DNA of 51,352 nt from an uncultured Flavobacterium sp. (GCF_946220915.1 NZ_CAMIHH010000012.1:1-51352); one strand, 5' to 3'. Counted from the first letter of the stretch, positions 17,011-26,754 are shown. The notes: a model not told the origin generated them from the letters alone. A program made the numbers and translations.

Positions 17011-19330
17011 GCTGCCTATTTATTTTATCCTGGTATTGCTGTTCGCCTACGGGTGCAGCAATACAAAGTACCTGCCTGAAGGCGATATGCTATATGTGGG
17101 CGGTGAAGTTGAAGTGAAGGATTCGGTAATGAGCCGGAAGCAGCGCAAGGCCATGGAAAAAACAATGGAAGGGTTACTGCGCCCCAAGCCTAATGCGAGT
17201 TTTTTTGGGTTGCGCCCAAAGCTTTATATTTATAATATAGCAGGTACGCCTAAAAAAGACCGCGGATTCAAATACTGGCTCAAAAACAAAGTAGGCGAGC
17301 CCCCGGTGCTTATGAGCCAGGTAGACCTGGATTATAATGCAGATATATTACAAAACTACGCAGAGAACAAAGGATATTTTAAGGTTCGCACTTCGGCAGA
17401 CTCAACTTCGCGAAACCGGAGGGCAAAGGCCAGGTATACCGTTATGCCAAAACAGCAATACACCATCCGCAAAGTAATCTTTCCTGGGGATTCGGCAGCG
17501 ACGGAACTGGACAGCACAGTGGCTAACATCCGTCGCAGGAGCCGCCTGAAAAAAGGCCAGCCTTACGACCTTGATGTAATTAAGGAAGAGCGGGAACGTA
17601 TTGATTCCCGCCTTAAGAACAAAGGTTATTTTTACTTCAGCCCCGATTATATACTGGTACAGGTAGATAGTACGGTAGGAAACCGGCAGGTAGACCTGAT
17701 TGTAAAAATAAAAGACGAAACGCCTGAACGCGCTAAAAAAGTATACACTATTGGGGACATCGTTATTTACCCGAATTATTCATTAGCAAATGCAAAGGAC
17801 ACAATTGCCAATGACCCCGGGGCAGTGGAACGTTTCAAAGATTTTACCATCATTGATCCTGCCCATACCTTCCGCCCTATCATTTACGACCGCACCATGT
17901 TTTTTCATAAAGGCGATAAGTACAGCAGGCGCGACCACAACCTCACGCTGAACCGCCTGGTAAACCTTGGCACCTTCAAATTTGTTAAAAATGAGTTCCG
18001 GCCGTCCGATTCGATGGCTACAGTACTTGATACCTACTACTACCTCACGCCCTTACCTAAGAAGTCGATACGGTTCGAGATTTTAGGCAAAACCAATTCG
18101 GCCAACTACAACGGCAGCGAGGCCAGCGTGAACTGGAGCAACCGCAATGCCTTTAAGGCCGCCGAGCTGCTTTCGCTTTCGGTATTCGGCGGGGCGGAAA
18201 TACAGTCTTCCGGGCAAAACAAGGGCTATAATGTATACCGCGTGGGCGGTGAGGCAAGCATCGTATGGCCAAGGTTCATTACCCCGATAAGAATACAGGA
18301 CTCAAGCGCATTTGTGCCAAGGACCCGCGCCATGGTAAGCTACGAATACCAGAACAGGGCACGGCTCTACTCGCTAAATTCGTTCAGGGCACAGTTTGGC
18401 TATTTGTGGAAAGACAACATACGGACAGAACACCAACTGAATGCCTTTGATGTAAACTATGTTAGCCCTGCAACGGTTACAGAGGAATACGACGACCAGA
18501 TAAAAGAAGCCGATGCGCTAAATAACGGCAGTGGGGATGCTTTGCGAAAAGTAATTGAAAAGCAGCTCATTTTCGGGCCAACCTATTCGTACACTTACAC
18601 GAATACGATGCAAAAATTTAAAAAGCATACATTTTATTACAAAGGCTCTATTGACCTGGCAGGGACCATTGCGGGCCTCGCTACAGGAGCCGATGCCAAA
18701 ACTAAAGAACCGGAAGAAATACTCGGCGTTCCGTTCAGCCAGTTTGTAAAAACCGAGCACGATTTCAGGCATTACCTGAAGCTTGGAGAAAAGTCGCAGC
18801 TCGCCAGCCGAATAATTGCCGGTGTGGGGGTACCTTATGGCAACTCTACAGAGCTCCCGTTCATGCGGCAGTTTTTCATTGGCGGCACCAACAGCATCAG
18901 GGCATTCCGGGCGCGTTCCATAGGCCCCGGAAGTTACCGGAACACCGATATTGATGCCAACAGTTTCCTGCCTGACCAGAGCGGCGACATAAAGCTGGAA
19001 CTCAATACCGAGTACCGTGCGAACCTTTTTAGCGTTGTAAACGGTGCGCTGTTTGTAGATGCCGGCAACATATGGCTGTGGAATGATAACGATACCAAAG
19101 AGGGTGCACAGTTTACCAGCAAATTTTATGATGAGCTGGCAGTGGGTGCAGGCGCCGGTTTGCGGATAGACATTACATTCCTTGTGCTGCGCCTTGACCT
19201 TGCCTTCCCGTTGAGAAAACCGTGGCTGCCGGAAGGCGAGCGGTGGGTAATTGACGATATTGATTTTGGTGGGAAAACATGGCGAAGAAATAACCTGGTA
19301 TTCAATTTAGCAATAGGGTATCCTTTTTAG
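16988..19330 (+). CDS. tamL: translocation and assembly module lipoprotein TamL (Omp85 family)
   Basis: About 780 residues. The signal LVLLFAYGCSNTKYLPEG has a lipobox cysteine, the mark of TamL, the Bacteroidota lipoprotein form of TamA. POTRA-like segments precede a C-terminal 16-strand barrel: the Omp85 lid motif is FFIGGTNSIRAFRARSIGPG and the last strand ends in FNLAIGYPF. I place the start at ATG 16988 (16994 and 16997 are alternatives; 16964 would spoil the signal peptide), overlapping tamB by 14-23 bases. It is the outer-membrane partner of TamB in envelope assembly. Confidence 0.92.
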   Translation: MKMMRKNKLPIYFILVLLFAYGCSNTKYLPEGDMLYVGGEVEVKDSVMSRKQRKAMEKTMEGLLRPKPNASFFGLRPKLYIYNIAGTPKKDRGFKYWLKNKVGEPPVLMSQVDLDYNADILQNYAENKGYFKVRTSADSTSRNRRAKARYTVMPKQQYTIRKVIFPGDSAATELDSTVANIRRRSRLKKGQPYDLDVIKEERERIDSRLKNKGYFYFSPDYILVQVDSTVGNRQVDLIVKIKDETPERAKKVYTIGDIVIYPNYSLANAKDTIANDPGAVERFKDFTIIDPAHTFRPIIYDRTMFFHKGDKYSRRDHNLTLNRLVNLGTFKFVKNEFRPSDSMATVLDTYYYLTPLPKKSIRFEILGKTNSANYNGSEASVNWSNRNAFKAAELLSLSVFGGAEIQSSGQNKGYNVYRVGGEASIVWPRFITPIRIQDSSAFVPRTRAMVSYEYQNRARLYSLNSFRAQFGYLWKDNIRTEHQLNAFDVNYVSPATVTEEYDDQIKEADALNNGSGDALRKVIEKQLIFGPTYSYTYTNTMQKFKKHTFYYKGSIDLAGTIAGLATGADAKTKEPEEILGVPFSQFVKTEHDFRHYLKLGEKSQLASRIIAGVGVPYGNSTELPFMRQFFIGGTNSIRAFRARSIGPGSYRNTDIDANSFLPDQSGDIKLELNTEYRANLFSVVNGALFVDAGNIWLWNDNDTKEGAQFTSKFYDELAVGAGAGLRIDITFLVLRLDLAFPLRKPWLPEGERWVIDDIDFGGKTWRRNNLVFNLAIGYPF

Positions 19331-19394
19331 CGTAACGTGACCGACATCATATTTCCCGGTAATCGCCTGCCTTATTTTTGGCAGAAAACAATTT

Positions 19395-20639
19395 ATGCGA
19401 TACTGGAAAAAACTATCTACTGCACGACAGCAGGAATACATAGAATTAGCGTTACAGGAGAATGTGAATTTTTCGACCGATGCTTCGCTGGGCTATCCTG
19501 CCTCAAAGCTCGACCAGAAGGTATTCCCTACAGATGTGCCGTTCCTGAAAGACACACCGCTATTGCAGGTGTTTGTTGCCAACCCAAACAATATCGGCTG
19601 CCATACCCTGGGCACTTCTGAAAAAGCATTTAAGGGCACACAGCAAATCGAAGCCGATGTACTGGATATCATTGCCGTAGACATTTTCCGGGCAGATCCT
19701 GATAGTTTTGACGGTTATATTGCACCGGGCGGTACCGAAGCCAACATACAGGCACTCTGGATGTACCGTAATTTTTTTACCGGTAAGCATGGGGCACAGC
19801 CTCATGAGATAGCCATAGTGGCATCTGAAGATACCCACTACTCCATTGCAAAAGGCGCTAATTTACTAATGCTTGATTGGCTACAGATTCCTGTTCATGC
19901 CTCTGGGCGGCATATTGACGCCAACGCGCTTGAGGATATCGTTGCTGAAGCCTGTAAAAGGGGCAAAAAATATTTTATCACGGTGGCCAACCTGGGCACG
20001 ACCATGTTCAGATCGGTTGATGATCCCGAGGTGTATACTGCGTTGTACGAAAGGCTTGGTGTCCCTTTTAAACTGCACGTTGATGGTGCGTATGGTGGTT
20101 TTGTGTATCCTTTCAGCAACACAAATAGCAAAATCAGTTTCGAAAATCCAAATATCAGTTCTGTTACCATAGATGCACACAAAATGCTGCAGGCACCGTA
20201 TGGTAACGGCATTTTCATTTGCCGTAAAGGCCTGATTGAAAACACGCTGACCAAGGAAGCAGAGTATGTGGAGGGAATGGATCTTACCTTATGCGGCAGC
20301 CGGCCAGGCTCCAATGCCGTAGCCGTGTGGATGATCTTATCAACTTACGGGCCGAACGGGTGGTTTGAAAAAATAACGTTGCTGCAAATGCGTACAGCAT
20401 GGCTTTGCAGGGCACTTGATGAAAAAGGCATTGCATACTTTCGGGAGCCTTACATGAACATTATTGCAATAAACGCTGCCTTTGTACCCGAAGAAACAGC
20501 CATCCGTTTCGACCTTGTACCCCAAAAGCACAACCCTTCGAACCGCTGGTATAAGGTTGTGGTGATGGACCATGTGGAGATAGAGCACCTTACTATGCTC
20601 GCAGATGCACTGGATAGCGCAGTAGCTTCTTTCCGATAA
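19395..20639 (+). CDS. pyridoxal-phosphate-dependent decarboxylase family protein
   Basis: 414 residues. APGGTEANIQAL (about 110-121) binds the PLP phosphate, HVDGAYGG holds the aspartate (D230) that pairs with the pyridine nitrogen, and TIDAHKMLQAPYGNG carries H262-K263, the Schiff-base lysine. These are the group II decarboxylase landmarks (glutamate, tyrosine, aspartate or histidine decarboxylases). Substrate specificity cannot be read from the motifs. It starts 64 bases after tamL and ends three bases from the convergent NDH-2 gene. Confidence 0.85.
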   Translation: MRYWKKLSTARQQEYIELALQENVNFSTDASLGYPASKLDQKVFPTDVPFLKDTPLLQVFVANPNNIGCHTLGTSEKAFKGTQQIEADVLDIIAVDIFRADPDSFDGYIAPGGTEANIQALWMYRNFFTGKHGAQPHEIAIVASEDTHYSIAKGANLLMLDWLQIPVHASGRHIDANALEDIVAEACKRGKKYFITVANLGTTMFRSVDDPEVYTALYERLGVPFKLHVDGAYGGFVYPFSNTNSKISFENPNISSVTIDAHKMLQAPYGNGIFICRKGLIENTLTKEAEYVEGMDLTLCGSRPGSNAVAVWMILSTYGPNGWFEKITLLQMRTAWLCRALDEKGIAYFREPYMNIIAINAAFVPEETAIRFDLVPQKHNPSNRWYKVVVMDHVEIEHLTMLADALDSAVASFR

Positions 20640-20642
20640 ACA

Positions 20643-21908
20643 TCAGCTTTTGGAGCGTTTATCGGGCCTGATGATCATTCGCAGGGACTGGTCACGCGAG
20701 AAATAGGCAATCATCCAGTTATAAGCCGTTACAATACGGTTGCGGTAACCTATGAGTGACATGAGGTGTATGAACAGCCACATAAGCCAGGCGATGAAGC
20801 CTTTGAAGTGAAGCTTGGGCTTAGGAAGGTCTACCACTGCCTTGTTTTTGCCAATGATGGCCATTGAGCCTTTGTCATTATACTTAAAAGGCTTTAGCGG
20901 TTTGCTTTTTAATTCGCTTTTAAAATTCTTTGCCAGTGTTTTACCCTGCTGTATGGCCACCTGGGCCACCTGCGGATGTCCTTTTGGCCAGTCGGCATCA
21001 GATGTTTGCAGGCATGTATCACCCAGGGCATATATGTTATCAGTATATAGCACTTTATTATGGGCATCTACCAGCATCCTCCGGCCTGGGCCGTAGCTCT
21101 CGGCTGCCATGCCTTCGAACACTCTGGCAGAAACTCCGGCTGCCCAGATAAGGTTTTTGGAATGGATGGTTTCACCGGTGCTGAGATGGACTGTATCGTC
21201 AATGTAATCGGTCACCCGCGAATTCAGTTTTACCACAACGCCCATTTTAGTAAGTGCCTTGAGGGTATCCTGCTGCGATTCCCTGCTCATGGGCGATAGC
21301 AATGCATCGCCGCCATCTACAAGGTAAATGTTGCTCGCACTGGTGGAAAGCTCAGGATATTCTTTTCGCAATACGCCATTTTTCATCTCGGCAAACATAC
21401 CCGAAACCTCGACACCCGTAGGACCGCCGCCTGCTACCACGATATTGAGGTATTTGCGGCGTTCGCGGCTGTTCTTGCAAATGGTAGCCTTTTCCATGCG
21501 TTGCAACAGCTTGTTGCGCATTTCGATGGCATCGTTGAGGGTTTTCATGGGGATGGCATTTTTACGGACGTTTTCCATGCCAAAATAATTTGTTTCGGCA
21601 CCGGTGGCAAAAACAAGCCTGTCATATTCCAGTTCCCCGTTATGCAGTATCACTTTGTTTTCGGCAATGCTTACCGACAGCACTTCGCCCATCCTGAAAC
21701 GTATGTTGCCTGCATTCCTGAAAAGCTTACGGAACGGATAGCTGATGGTGGAAGGCTCGAGATAGGCTGTCGCCACCTGGTAAATGAGCGGCGGAAAAAA
21801 ATTATAGTTGTTTTTATCTACGATGGTTATGTCAAAATTTTTATTCCCGGCCAGGTCCTGCGCCAGGTTAACCCCTGCAAACCCTCCTCCTACTATCACT
21901 ATTCTCAT
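20643..21908 (-). CDS. ndh: type II NADH dehydrogenase (NDH-2), FAD-dependent
   Basis: 421 residues from ATG at 21908; an upstream ATG (21929) would add seven residues before MRIVIVGGGFAG and is unlikely. The FAD motif is GGGFAG (7-12) and the NADH motif GGGPTG (160-165); ALGDTCLQT is the second FAD contact. The C-terminus has hydrophobic stretches (GFIAWLMWLFIHLMSLIGY) for peripheral membrane attachment. It passes electrons from NADH to quinone without proton pumping. It stands alone and converges with the PLP decarboxylase gene with a 3-base gap. Confidence 0.9.
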   Translation of the reverse strand: MRIVIVGGGFAGVNLAQDLAGNKNFDITIVDKNNYNFFPPLIYQVATAYLEPSTISYPFRKLFRNAGNIRFRMGEVLSVSIAENKVILHNGELEYDRLVFATGAETNYFGMENVRKNAIPMKTLNDAIEMRNKLLQRMEKATICKNSRERRKYLNIVVAGGGPTGVEVSGMFAEMKNGVLRKEYPELSTSASNIYLVDGGDALLSPMSRESQQDTLKALTKMGVVVKLNSRVTDYIDDTVHLSTGETIHSKNLIWAAGVSARVFEGMAAESYGPGRRMLVDAHNKVLYTDNIYALGDTCLQTSDADWPKGHPQVAQVAIQQGKTLAKNFKSELKSKPLKPFKYNDKGSMAIIGKNKAVVDLPKPKLHFKGFIAWLMWLFIHLMSLIGYRNRIVTAYNWMIAYFSRDQSLRMIIRPDKRSKS

Positions 21909-22150
21909 GGTAAAACATTTATGCAGCACCGCTGCTTTTCTTCTATAAAGTTAAGGATATTGACGGTATTGCACAATGCTTAGGACTTGCGCGATTTTAA
22001 ATTTATGAAATAATTGTGTTTTTTACAATTGTAGGTTATTTCTTCATTGAGAAAAAATGCATGCCTGCCGATAAATTTATAGTTATGTTAATATTGTAGC
22101 GTTTGCCTTATGCTATAATTATTTTTATGGTAGCAACGAAGAAACTTCTT

Positions 22151-23140
22151 ATGAGAAAAATTTTCAGTAAAAACACCTATAAAAACATTAAATGCATCCT
22201 TATCGATACTGTAAATGGGTTTATGAACGATAAGGGGCTAAAGCTCAGCGCATCACTATCCTATTACACCGTATTCTCAATGGCGCCGCTCCTCCTGCTC
22301 ATCATTTCGCTTGCAGGCGCAGTATTTGGCAGGGAAGCCAGCGAAGGCCGGATATTTGATGAAATAAACGGGCTCATAGGCAGCGAGGCTGCCCTTCAGG
22401 TGGAGCAGATTATACGCAACCTGGAGCTTTCAGGCAAAACGACATTGTCGGTAATCATCGGGGCAGTAACGCTGGTCATTGGTGCTACAACGGTTTTTGG
22501 CGAAATACAGGACTCTATAAATATCATCTGGAAAGTGAAGGCCAAACCAAAACGCGGATGGGTAAAGCTGATAAAAGACAGGCTGCTTTCGGGTTCCATA
22601 ATTGTAGGGCTTGGCTTTTTGCTCATAGTTACACTCATTGTGAACGGGGTGCTGCTTAGTGTTACCGACCTGCTGAAGGCACGCTTCCCGGACCTGACTA
22701 TAGTATTGCTTAATGCGGCCAACCTTGCCATCAGCTTTTTAGTGATTACAGTTTTGTTCGGCGTTATCTTTAAGGTACTTCCTGATGCAAAAATTAGCTG
22801 GAAGCACGTACGTGCCGGTGCATTTTTTACGGCCTGCTTATTCCTTTTGGGCCGCTACCTCATAGGATTATACATCGAAACCACCGCAGCAGGTTCGCCT
22901 TATGGTGCAGCAGGGTCCATAATCGTGATATTGCTATGGGTATACTATACTGCAGCAATACTGTATATCGGGGCCGAATTTACCCGCGCCTACACCAGCT
23001 TTAAGGGTGAACGTATAGAACCTGCCGAATATGCCGTATATGTAGAGCAGCAGGAAAAAGAGCGTGATGTAAAATTTATCCCGCCAATAGAATCCTCTCT
23101 CGATGCCGAAAAAAAAAAGCAGCCCCGGGAGGAACCATAA
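22151..23140 (+). CDS. YihY/BrkB-family inner-membrane protein
   Basis: 329 residues from ATG 22151 (22103 and 22127 are upstream in-frame starts). LKLSASLSYYTVFSMAPLLLLI is the N-terminal signature of the family. About six hydrophobic helices follow, including LGFLLIVTLIVNGVLLSV and AGSIIVILLWVYYTAAILY, then YIGAEFTRAY, the conserved end of the domain, and a charged cytoplasmic tail with K repeats. The protein was once annotated as RNase BN; transport or envelope-related functions are proposed. Function is not settled for the family. Confidence 0.9.
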   Translation: MRKIFSKNTYKNIKCILIDTVNGFMNDKGLKLSASLSYYTVFSMAPLLLLIISLAGAVFGREASEGRIFDEINGLIGSEAALQVEQIIRNLELSGKTTLSVIIGAVTLVIGATTVFGEIQDSINIIWKVKAKPKRGWVKLIKDRLLSGSIIVGLGFLLIVTLIVNGVLLSVTDLLKARFPDLTIVLLNAANLAISFLVITVLFGVIFKVLPDAKISWKHVRAGAFFTACLFLLGRYLIGLYIETTAAGSPYGAAGSIIVILLWVYYTAAILYIGAEFTRAYTSFKGERIEPAEYAVYVEQQEKERDVKFIPPIESSLDAEKKKQPREEP

Positions 23141-23237
23141 ATTTGTTAGGCATATAATTACTACATGACAATTATTCCATACAATTTGTAAGCATAATTG
23201 CATACTTTTGAGTTTATCTGATTCAATCGTTATAAAA

Positions 23238-23822
23238 ATGATAGCGCAGCAGCATTTTCTCACTTGCATTTTTAAAGAAGGAGTTTTTAGCAAAACCGAT
23301 TTAGAGTTGGTGTTAGAGCAATTTGAGCTCGTCTCATTGGCCAAGAACGATTATTTCATAACAGAGGGCAACACCGCAAATTTTTATTATTTCCTGGAGT
23401 CCGGGTTTGCAAGGTCGTATTCCATAGACCTTAAAGGTGCAGCTATTACCACAAAATTTTACAGCAGCAAAGACATCGTAATCGACTGGCAGTCGTATTT
23501 CCTGAAAACAAAATGCAGGGAGAACATCCAGGCGCTTACACCCTGTACGGCCTGGAAAATATCTTTTAATAATTTCATGAAACTTTTTAATATCGAAGCT
23601 TTCAGGGAAGTAGGCCGCACCAGCCTCATTAAAAATTATTTCGACCTGAAAAACCACAGCCTTTCGGTAATTACCTCAACGGCTACCGAAAGGTACCTTA
23701 CCCTGATAGAAGACAAGCCTGATATCGTACAAAATGTACCCTTTAAGCATATTGCTACCTACCTGGGCATTGCAGATACTTCACTGAGCAGGATAAGAAA
23801 GGAAATCATTAGTAATAAATAA
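23238..23822 (+). CDS. Crp/Fnr-family transcriptional regulator
   Basis: 194 residues from ATG 23238; a TTG at 23208 would add ten. The N-terminal half is a cyclic-nucleotide-binding-like beta roll (FITEGNTANFYYFLESGFARS) without the RxS signature of true cAMP binders. The C-terminal helix-turn-helix is HIATYLGIADTSLSRIRKEI. Such regulators are abundant in Bacteroidota and their effectors are mostly unknown. It precedes a membrane-protein gene by 71 bases and may control it. A -7-like TACTTTTG lies at 23203-23210 with only a 14-base-distant TTTG. Confidence 0.88.
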   Translation: MIAQQHFLTCIFKEGVFSKTDLELVLEQFELVSLAKNDYFITEGNTANFYYFLESGFARSYSIDLKGAAITTKFYSSKDIVIDWQSYFLKTKCRENIQALTPCTAWKISFNNFMKLFNIEAFREVGRTSLIKNYFDLKNHSLSVITSTATERYLTLIEDKPDIVQNVPFKHIATYLGIADTSLSRIRKEIISNK

Positions 23823-23893
23823 GTTTCTTTACACAGGTAACAGCATTTAGTAATATTTATCGCATAGTTTTGCTTTTAGCAAACCATCATGTC

Positions 23894-24613
23894 ATGAACC
23901 TCATTGAATATCCTGTTCCGGAATGGGTTAAAATTTCGTTCCTTATCTGCATACCGGCTCCATTTGCATTGACAACACTACTTGTAAAATCTGCATTTGC
24001 AAACCATGCAGGCAATAAAGCCACGGCTAAAACAGCTATCTTTTTTACATTCTATGCCGGCTATATTATGGCCCTGGGAAGCCTCGGCTGCTATGGTAAA
24101 GTATTTTTCCCGCCCTTGGTACTGCTGTTTACCACATTTCCCTTTGCATTTTTCCTGTTTTTATATGTGGGCAAAACCGCTTTTTTCAAAGCCTTTTTGC
24201 AAAATGTAGCATTGAGCCGGTTGGTTCAGGTTCATATATTCAGGCTTATAGGAACGTTCTTTATCATACTGGCACTGCATGATGCACTGCCAAAATGGTT
24301 TGCTCTAGCTGCCGGTTTGGGTGATGTTTTAACCGCGATCCTGAGCATTTGGGTTGCCCGGCTGGTAAGGGAAAAACATAAAAAGGCGAAAGCTATCGTA
24401 TTGGCCTGGAATACATTTGGGCTTGCAGACATAATATTTACAGCAATATCTGCCAATGTATTGACAAAGCTGTCAATAGATAATGGGATAATGGGCGTAG
24501 ACACCCTTGCCATATTCCCTTTTTATTATATCCCGGCATTGGCACCGCCACTCATTATGTTTTTGCACTATGCCATTTATCTTAAAATAAAACAGCAGGA
24601 TGCGCTTTCTTGA
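23894..24613 (+). CDS. integral membrane protein, unknown function
   Basis: 239 residues from ATG 23894. About seven hydrophobic helices, for example WVKISFLICIPAPFALTTLL, FTFYAGYIMALGSLGCYGKV and LPKWFALAAGLGDVLTAILS. Topology begins with a short N-terminus. No motif names a family. It lies between a Crp/Fnr regulator and a YciI-type protein; both could be regulatory or accidental neighbours. A TAGTTTTG -7-like element lies at 23865-23872 without a good -33 partner. Confidence 0.7.
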   Translation: MNLIEYPVPEWVKISFLICIPAPFALTTLLVKSAFANHAGNKATAKTAIFFTFYAGYIMALGSLGCYGKVFFPPLVLLFTTFPFAFFLFLYVGKTAFFKAFLQNVALSRLVQVHIFRLIGTFFIILALHDALPKWFALAAGLGDVLTAILSIWVARLVREKHKKAKAIVLAWNTFGLADIIFTAISANVLTKLSIDNGIMGVDTLAIFPFYYIPALAPPLIMFLHYAIYLKIKQQDALS

Positions 24614-24684
24614 CATAGGTAAAGTTTTTTGCAATTGCAGCTTGATATTTTTGACACATCATTTAATCTTAAAAAAACTTACAA

Positions 24685-25035
24685 ATGAAAACGTCAAAAG
24701 AATTCATGCTCCTATTCAGGTTTGAACCCGTTGAAGGTTACCAGCCTACCGAATCAGAACAGGCCGAACAGCATCGCCAATGGGGAAGTTTCATCGGGAA
24801 GCTTGCCATACAGGAAAAGCTGGTGAGCACTTACCAACTGGGTTTTTCGGGTAAGCTTGTTAATGCACAGGGAACCGTTACAGATGGTGTATACAGCACC
24901 GGAGGAATTGTGGTAGGCGGCAACATGGTAGTAAAGGCGCTATCCTTAGATGAAGCCACTGCGATAAGTAAAGAATGTCCTATCCTCGCCATGGGCGGCA
25001 CCGTGGAGGTGAGGGAAATTGAACCGATGGAATAG
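24685..25035 (+). CDS. YciI-family protein
   Basis: 116 residues of the YciI / YCII-related ferredoxin-like fold (alpha-beta plait dimer). FMLLFRFEPVEGYQPTES begins strand 1, and GGIVVGGNMVVKALSLDEA and AMGGTVEVREIEPME are the C-terminal half, with the usual glycine-rich dimer edge. The family is associated with sigma factors and with putative muconolactone-isomerase-like chemistry, but this protein has no assigned reaction. It is followed after 7 bases by an SRPBCC protein. Confidence 0.85.
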   Translation: MKTSKEFMLLFRFEPVEGYQPTESEQAEQHRQWGSFIGKLAIQEKLVSTYQLGFSGKLVNAQGTVTDGVYSTGGIVVGGNMVVKALSLDEATAISKECPILAMGGTVEVREIEPME

Positions 25036-25042
25036 CAAACTA

Positions 25043-25597
25043 ATGAAAAAGAAAATGATACTTTCAATATTACTTGGATTGGTTGTGGTTTTCCTGGCAT
25101 TTGGCTTTTATAAGGCAAATGGCCTGCGCACTATTGAGATTGTAAAGACCGTGAACATCTCTGCACCGCAACAGGAGGTATATGGCCTGATTACAACCTT
25201 TAAGAGATATCCGGAATGGTCCCCCTTTTTACAACAGGACCCGGGGCAGGCCTATTCGGTTAAGGGTGAAGATGGCACTATAGGCGTACAGTACCATTGG
25301 GCAGGAAACAAAGGCAAAGACCAGGGATACCAGGAAATAACCGCTCTGGAGCCGGGCAGGCAGGTAAGCATCCGCTGCCATATACAAAAGCCTTTTACAG
25401 CAAAGCCCGATTTTAATTACGTGCTTACCAATGGCGGCAAAAATGTTTTGGTTACCCAAACATTTGTATTGAAGTCCGGATTGGGCGATGCATTCTTTCT
25501 CTGGCTTTTCGGGGTAAAAAAAGAAATGGAAGCTACAAACGCGCTGGGGCTCGGGCTTTTGAAGAAAGCCGCAGAAAAACAGGTTGCCCGAAACTAA
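25043..25597 (+). CDS. SRPBCC-family protein with N-terminal membrane helix
   Basis: 184 residues from ATG 25043. A single N-terminal helix (MILSILLGLVVVFLAFGFY) tethers the domain to the membrane or serves as a signal. The rest is a Bet v 1/polyketide-cyclase-like domain: EIVKTVNISAPQQEVYGLI, then FKRYPEWSPFL, and a C-terminal helix GLLKKAAEKQVA. The ligand is unknown. It forms a pair with the YciI gene just upstream. Confidence 0.85.
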   Translation: MKKKMILSILLGLVVVFLAFGFYKANGLRTIEIVKTVNISAPQQEVYGLITTFKRYPEWSPFLQQDPGQAYSVKGEDGTIGVQYHWAGNKGKDQGYQEITALEPGRQVSIRCHIQKPFTAKPDFNYVLTNGGKNVLVTQTFVLKSGLGDAFFLWLFGVKKEMEATNALGLGLLKKAAEKQVARN

Positions 25598-25612
25598 ATT
25601 GCCTGACTAATT

Positions 25613-25647
25613 AAAAGGGCTGCCTCTATTGAGACAGCCCCTTTTTT
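25613..25647. terminator. bidirectional terminator
   Basis: GGGCTGCCTC and GAGACAGCCC make a 10-bp stem with one mismatch around a TATT loop, flanked by an A run on the left and six T on the right. It separates the SRPBCC gene from the convergent PNPOx-like gene. Confidence 0.88.
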
Positions 25648-25666
25648 CACTAAAAGCGAATTATCG

Positions 25667-26209
25667 TTACAGGTTTTTATCTACGTTAAGCCTGCCTTCT
25701 ATGCCGCCATCGTTGTCCATGTCGCCAGTTACGGCACCATAGGCCCATTTTATCATTGAGATCATTTTACCATATTTCGTATCCCAGTAATAAGCATCCA
25801 CTGGCTCAACTTTAATAACGGTAACATCCGGGTCGTCCTTGCCTTCTTCAAACCATGCTTTTGCAACAGGTGTCCATACTTCGTCAATGTGCGCCTTATC
25901 TTTGTAAATGATCGCTTTGCCAAACACCGAAAGGAAATGGGCATCGGCATTCTTGGCAAAGATCAGCTGTACCTCGTCATCATGCTTTATCTCGATGTTT
26001 TTATTGCTTTTTTTGGAAGAGATGAACCACAGGCTACCGTCATCATCTACATCTACCACGCTCATTGGTCGTGTGGGTATAGGCCTTACAGACAGTTCGG
26101 TGCAGAACATGCACATCCCGATATCATTGGCCATCTCTTTAATTTTCGCCCTTGCCTCCTGGCTGAAAAGGTCCTTAAAATTGTCTTTCGACGTGCTTGA
26201 TCCTGACAT
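25667..26209 (-). CDS. pyridoxamine 5'-phosphate oxidase-fold protein (general stress protein 26-like)
   Basis: 180 residues with the split-barrel flavin-binding fold: MCMFCTELSVRPIPTRPM, then VDVDDDGSLWFISSKKSN and VQLIFAKNADAHFLSVFGKA. This pattern is that of GSP26-like members which bind FMN rather than of true PdxH. The substrate is unknown. It is preceded by the STAS-like gene in the same direction, 17 bases upstream, and the pair probably forms a stress-related unit. Confidence 0.88.
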   Translation of the reverse strand: MSGSSTSKDNFKDLFSQEARAKIKEMANDIGMCMFCTELSVRPIPTRPMSVVDVDDDGSLWFISSKKSNKNIEIKHDDEVQLIFAKNADAHFLSVFGKAIIYKDKAHIDEVWTPVAKAWFEEGKDDPDVTVIKVEPVDAYYWDTKYGKMISMIKWAYGAVTGDMDNDGGIEGRLNVDKNL

Positions 26210-26226
26210 AGCTTTTATGTATTTAG

Positions 26227-26613
26227 TTAGTTGTTGTATTGTTCGTCTTCGCTTCGCTCCGAAACCCAGTCAACTGCACGGTCATATTCAGAGTGCTTAT
26301 AGCCCCTGAATTCGCCTGGCATTACTTTGCTGAATACATCGGTAAACGTCTTTACGCCTTCAGAGTCTGATATGATGGCGGCACGGTTCCATTTAGTGAT
26401 GTTTTGTATGCCCAGCAGTGCATCCTGCATCCATGCGCCAAGGGTAAAATCGGCTGGAGATGTATCGAGCACAAGCATATAGTTGAGCTTGCCGGTTTTT
26501 TCGACAAGATTGGAAACCTGGAGCTTTACGATTTCAAAATCTTCTTTGGTTACTTCTCCGTCGGCACGGAAGCCTACCATTGTATTGGGCAGGTCGGGTA
26601 TTTGTACGATCAT
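26227..26613 (-). CDS. SpoIIAA-like / STAS-type protein
   Basis: 128 residues of the DUF3478 / SpoIIAA-like family. DLPNTMVGFRADGEVTKEDF opens the domain, followed by KLNYMLVLDTSPADFTLGAW and KWNRAAIISDSEGVKTFTDV, in the beta-alpha-beta arrangement of STAS domains. The family has been described as lipid-binding or regulatory; none of the roles is proven for this copy. It lies upstream of the PNPOx-like gene in the same operon. Confidence 0.82.
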   Translation of the reverse strand: MIVQIPDLPNTMVGFRADGEVTKEDFEIVKLQVSNLVEKTGKLNYMLVLDTSPADFTLGAWMQDALLGIQNITKWNRAAIISDSEGVKTFTDVFSKVMPGEFRGYKHSEYDRAVDWVSERSEDEQYNN

Positions 26614-26754
26614 GGCAATTTGGATTTAAATTAGCTTTAAACCAAAGTTACCCCTAATCCATTTAAACGTATGTTATTGGCATCATAATAATTATAGAAG
26701 ATTTTGGTAAATTATGAGGACTTTCTAATTTCTTTTTGCACTAAAAACCGGCAC

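Noticed and set aside
23185..23210. Promoter TTTG-N14-TACTTTTG for the Crp/Fnr-type gene
   Set aside because: The spacer is too short for the Bacteroidota consensus; only the -7 element is good.
24628..24653. Promoter TTTG-N14-TATTTTTG for the YciI gene
   Set aside because: Same problem: 14-base spacer.
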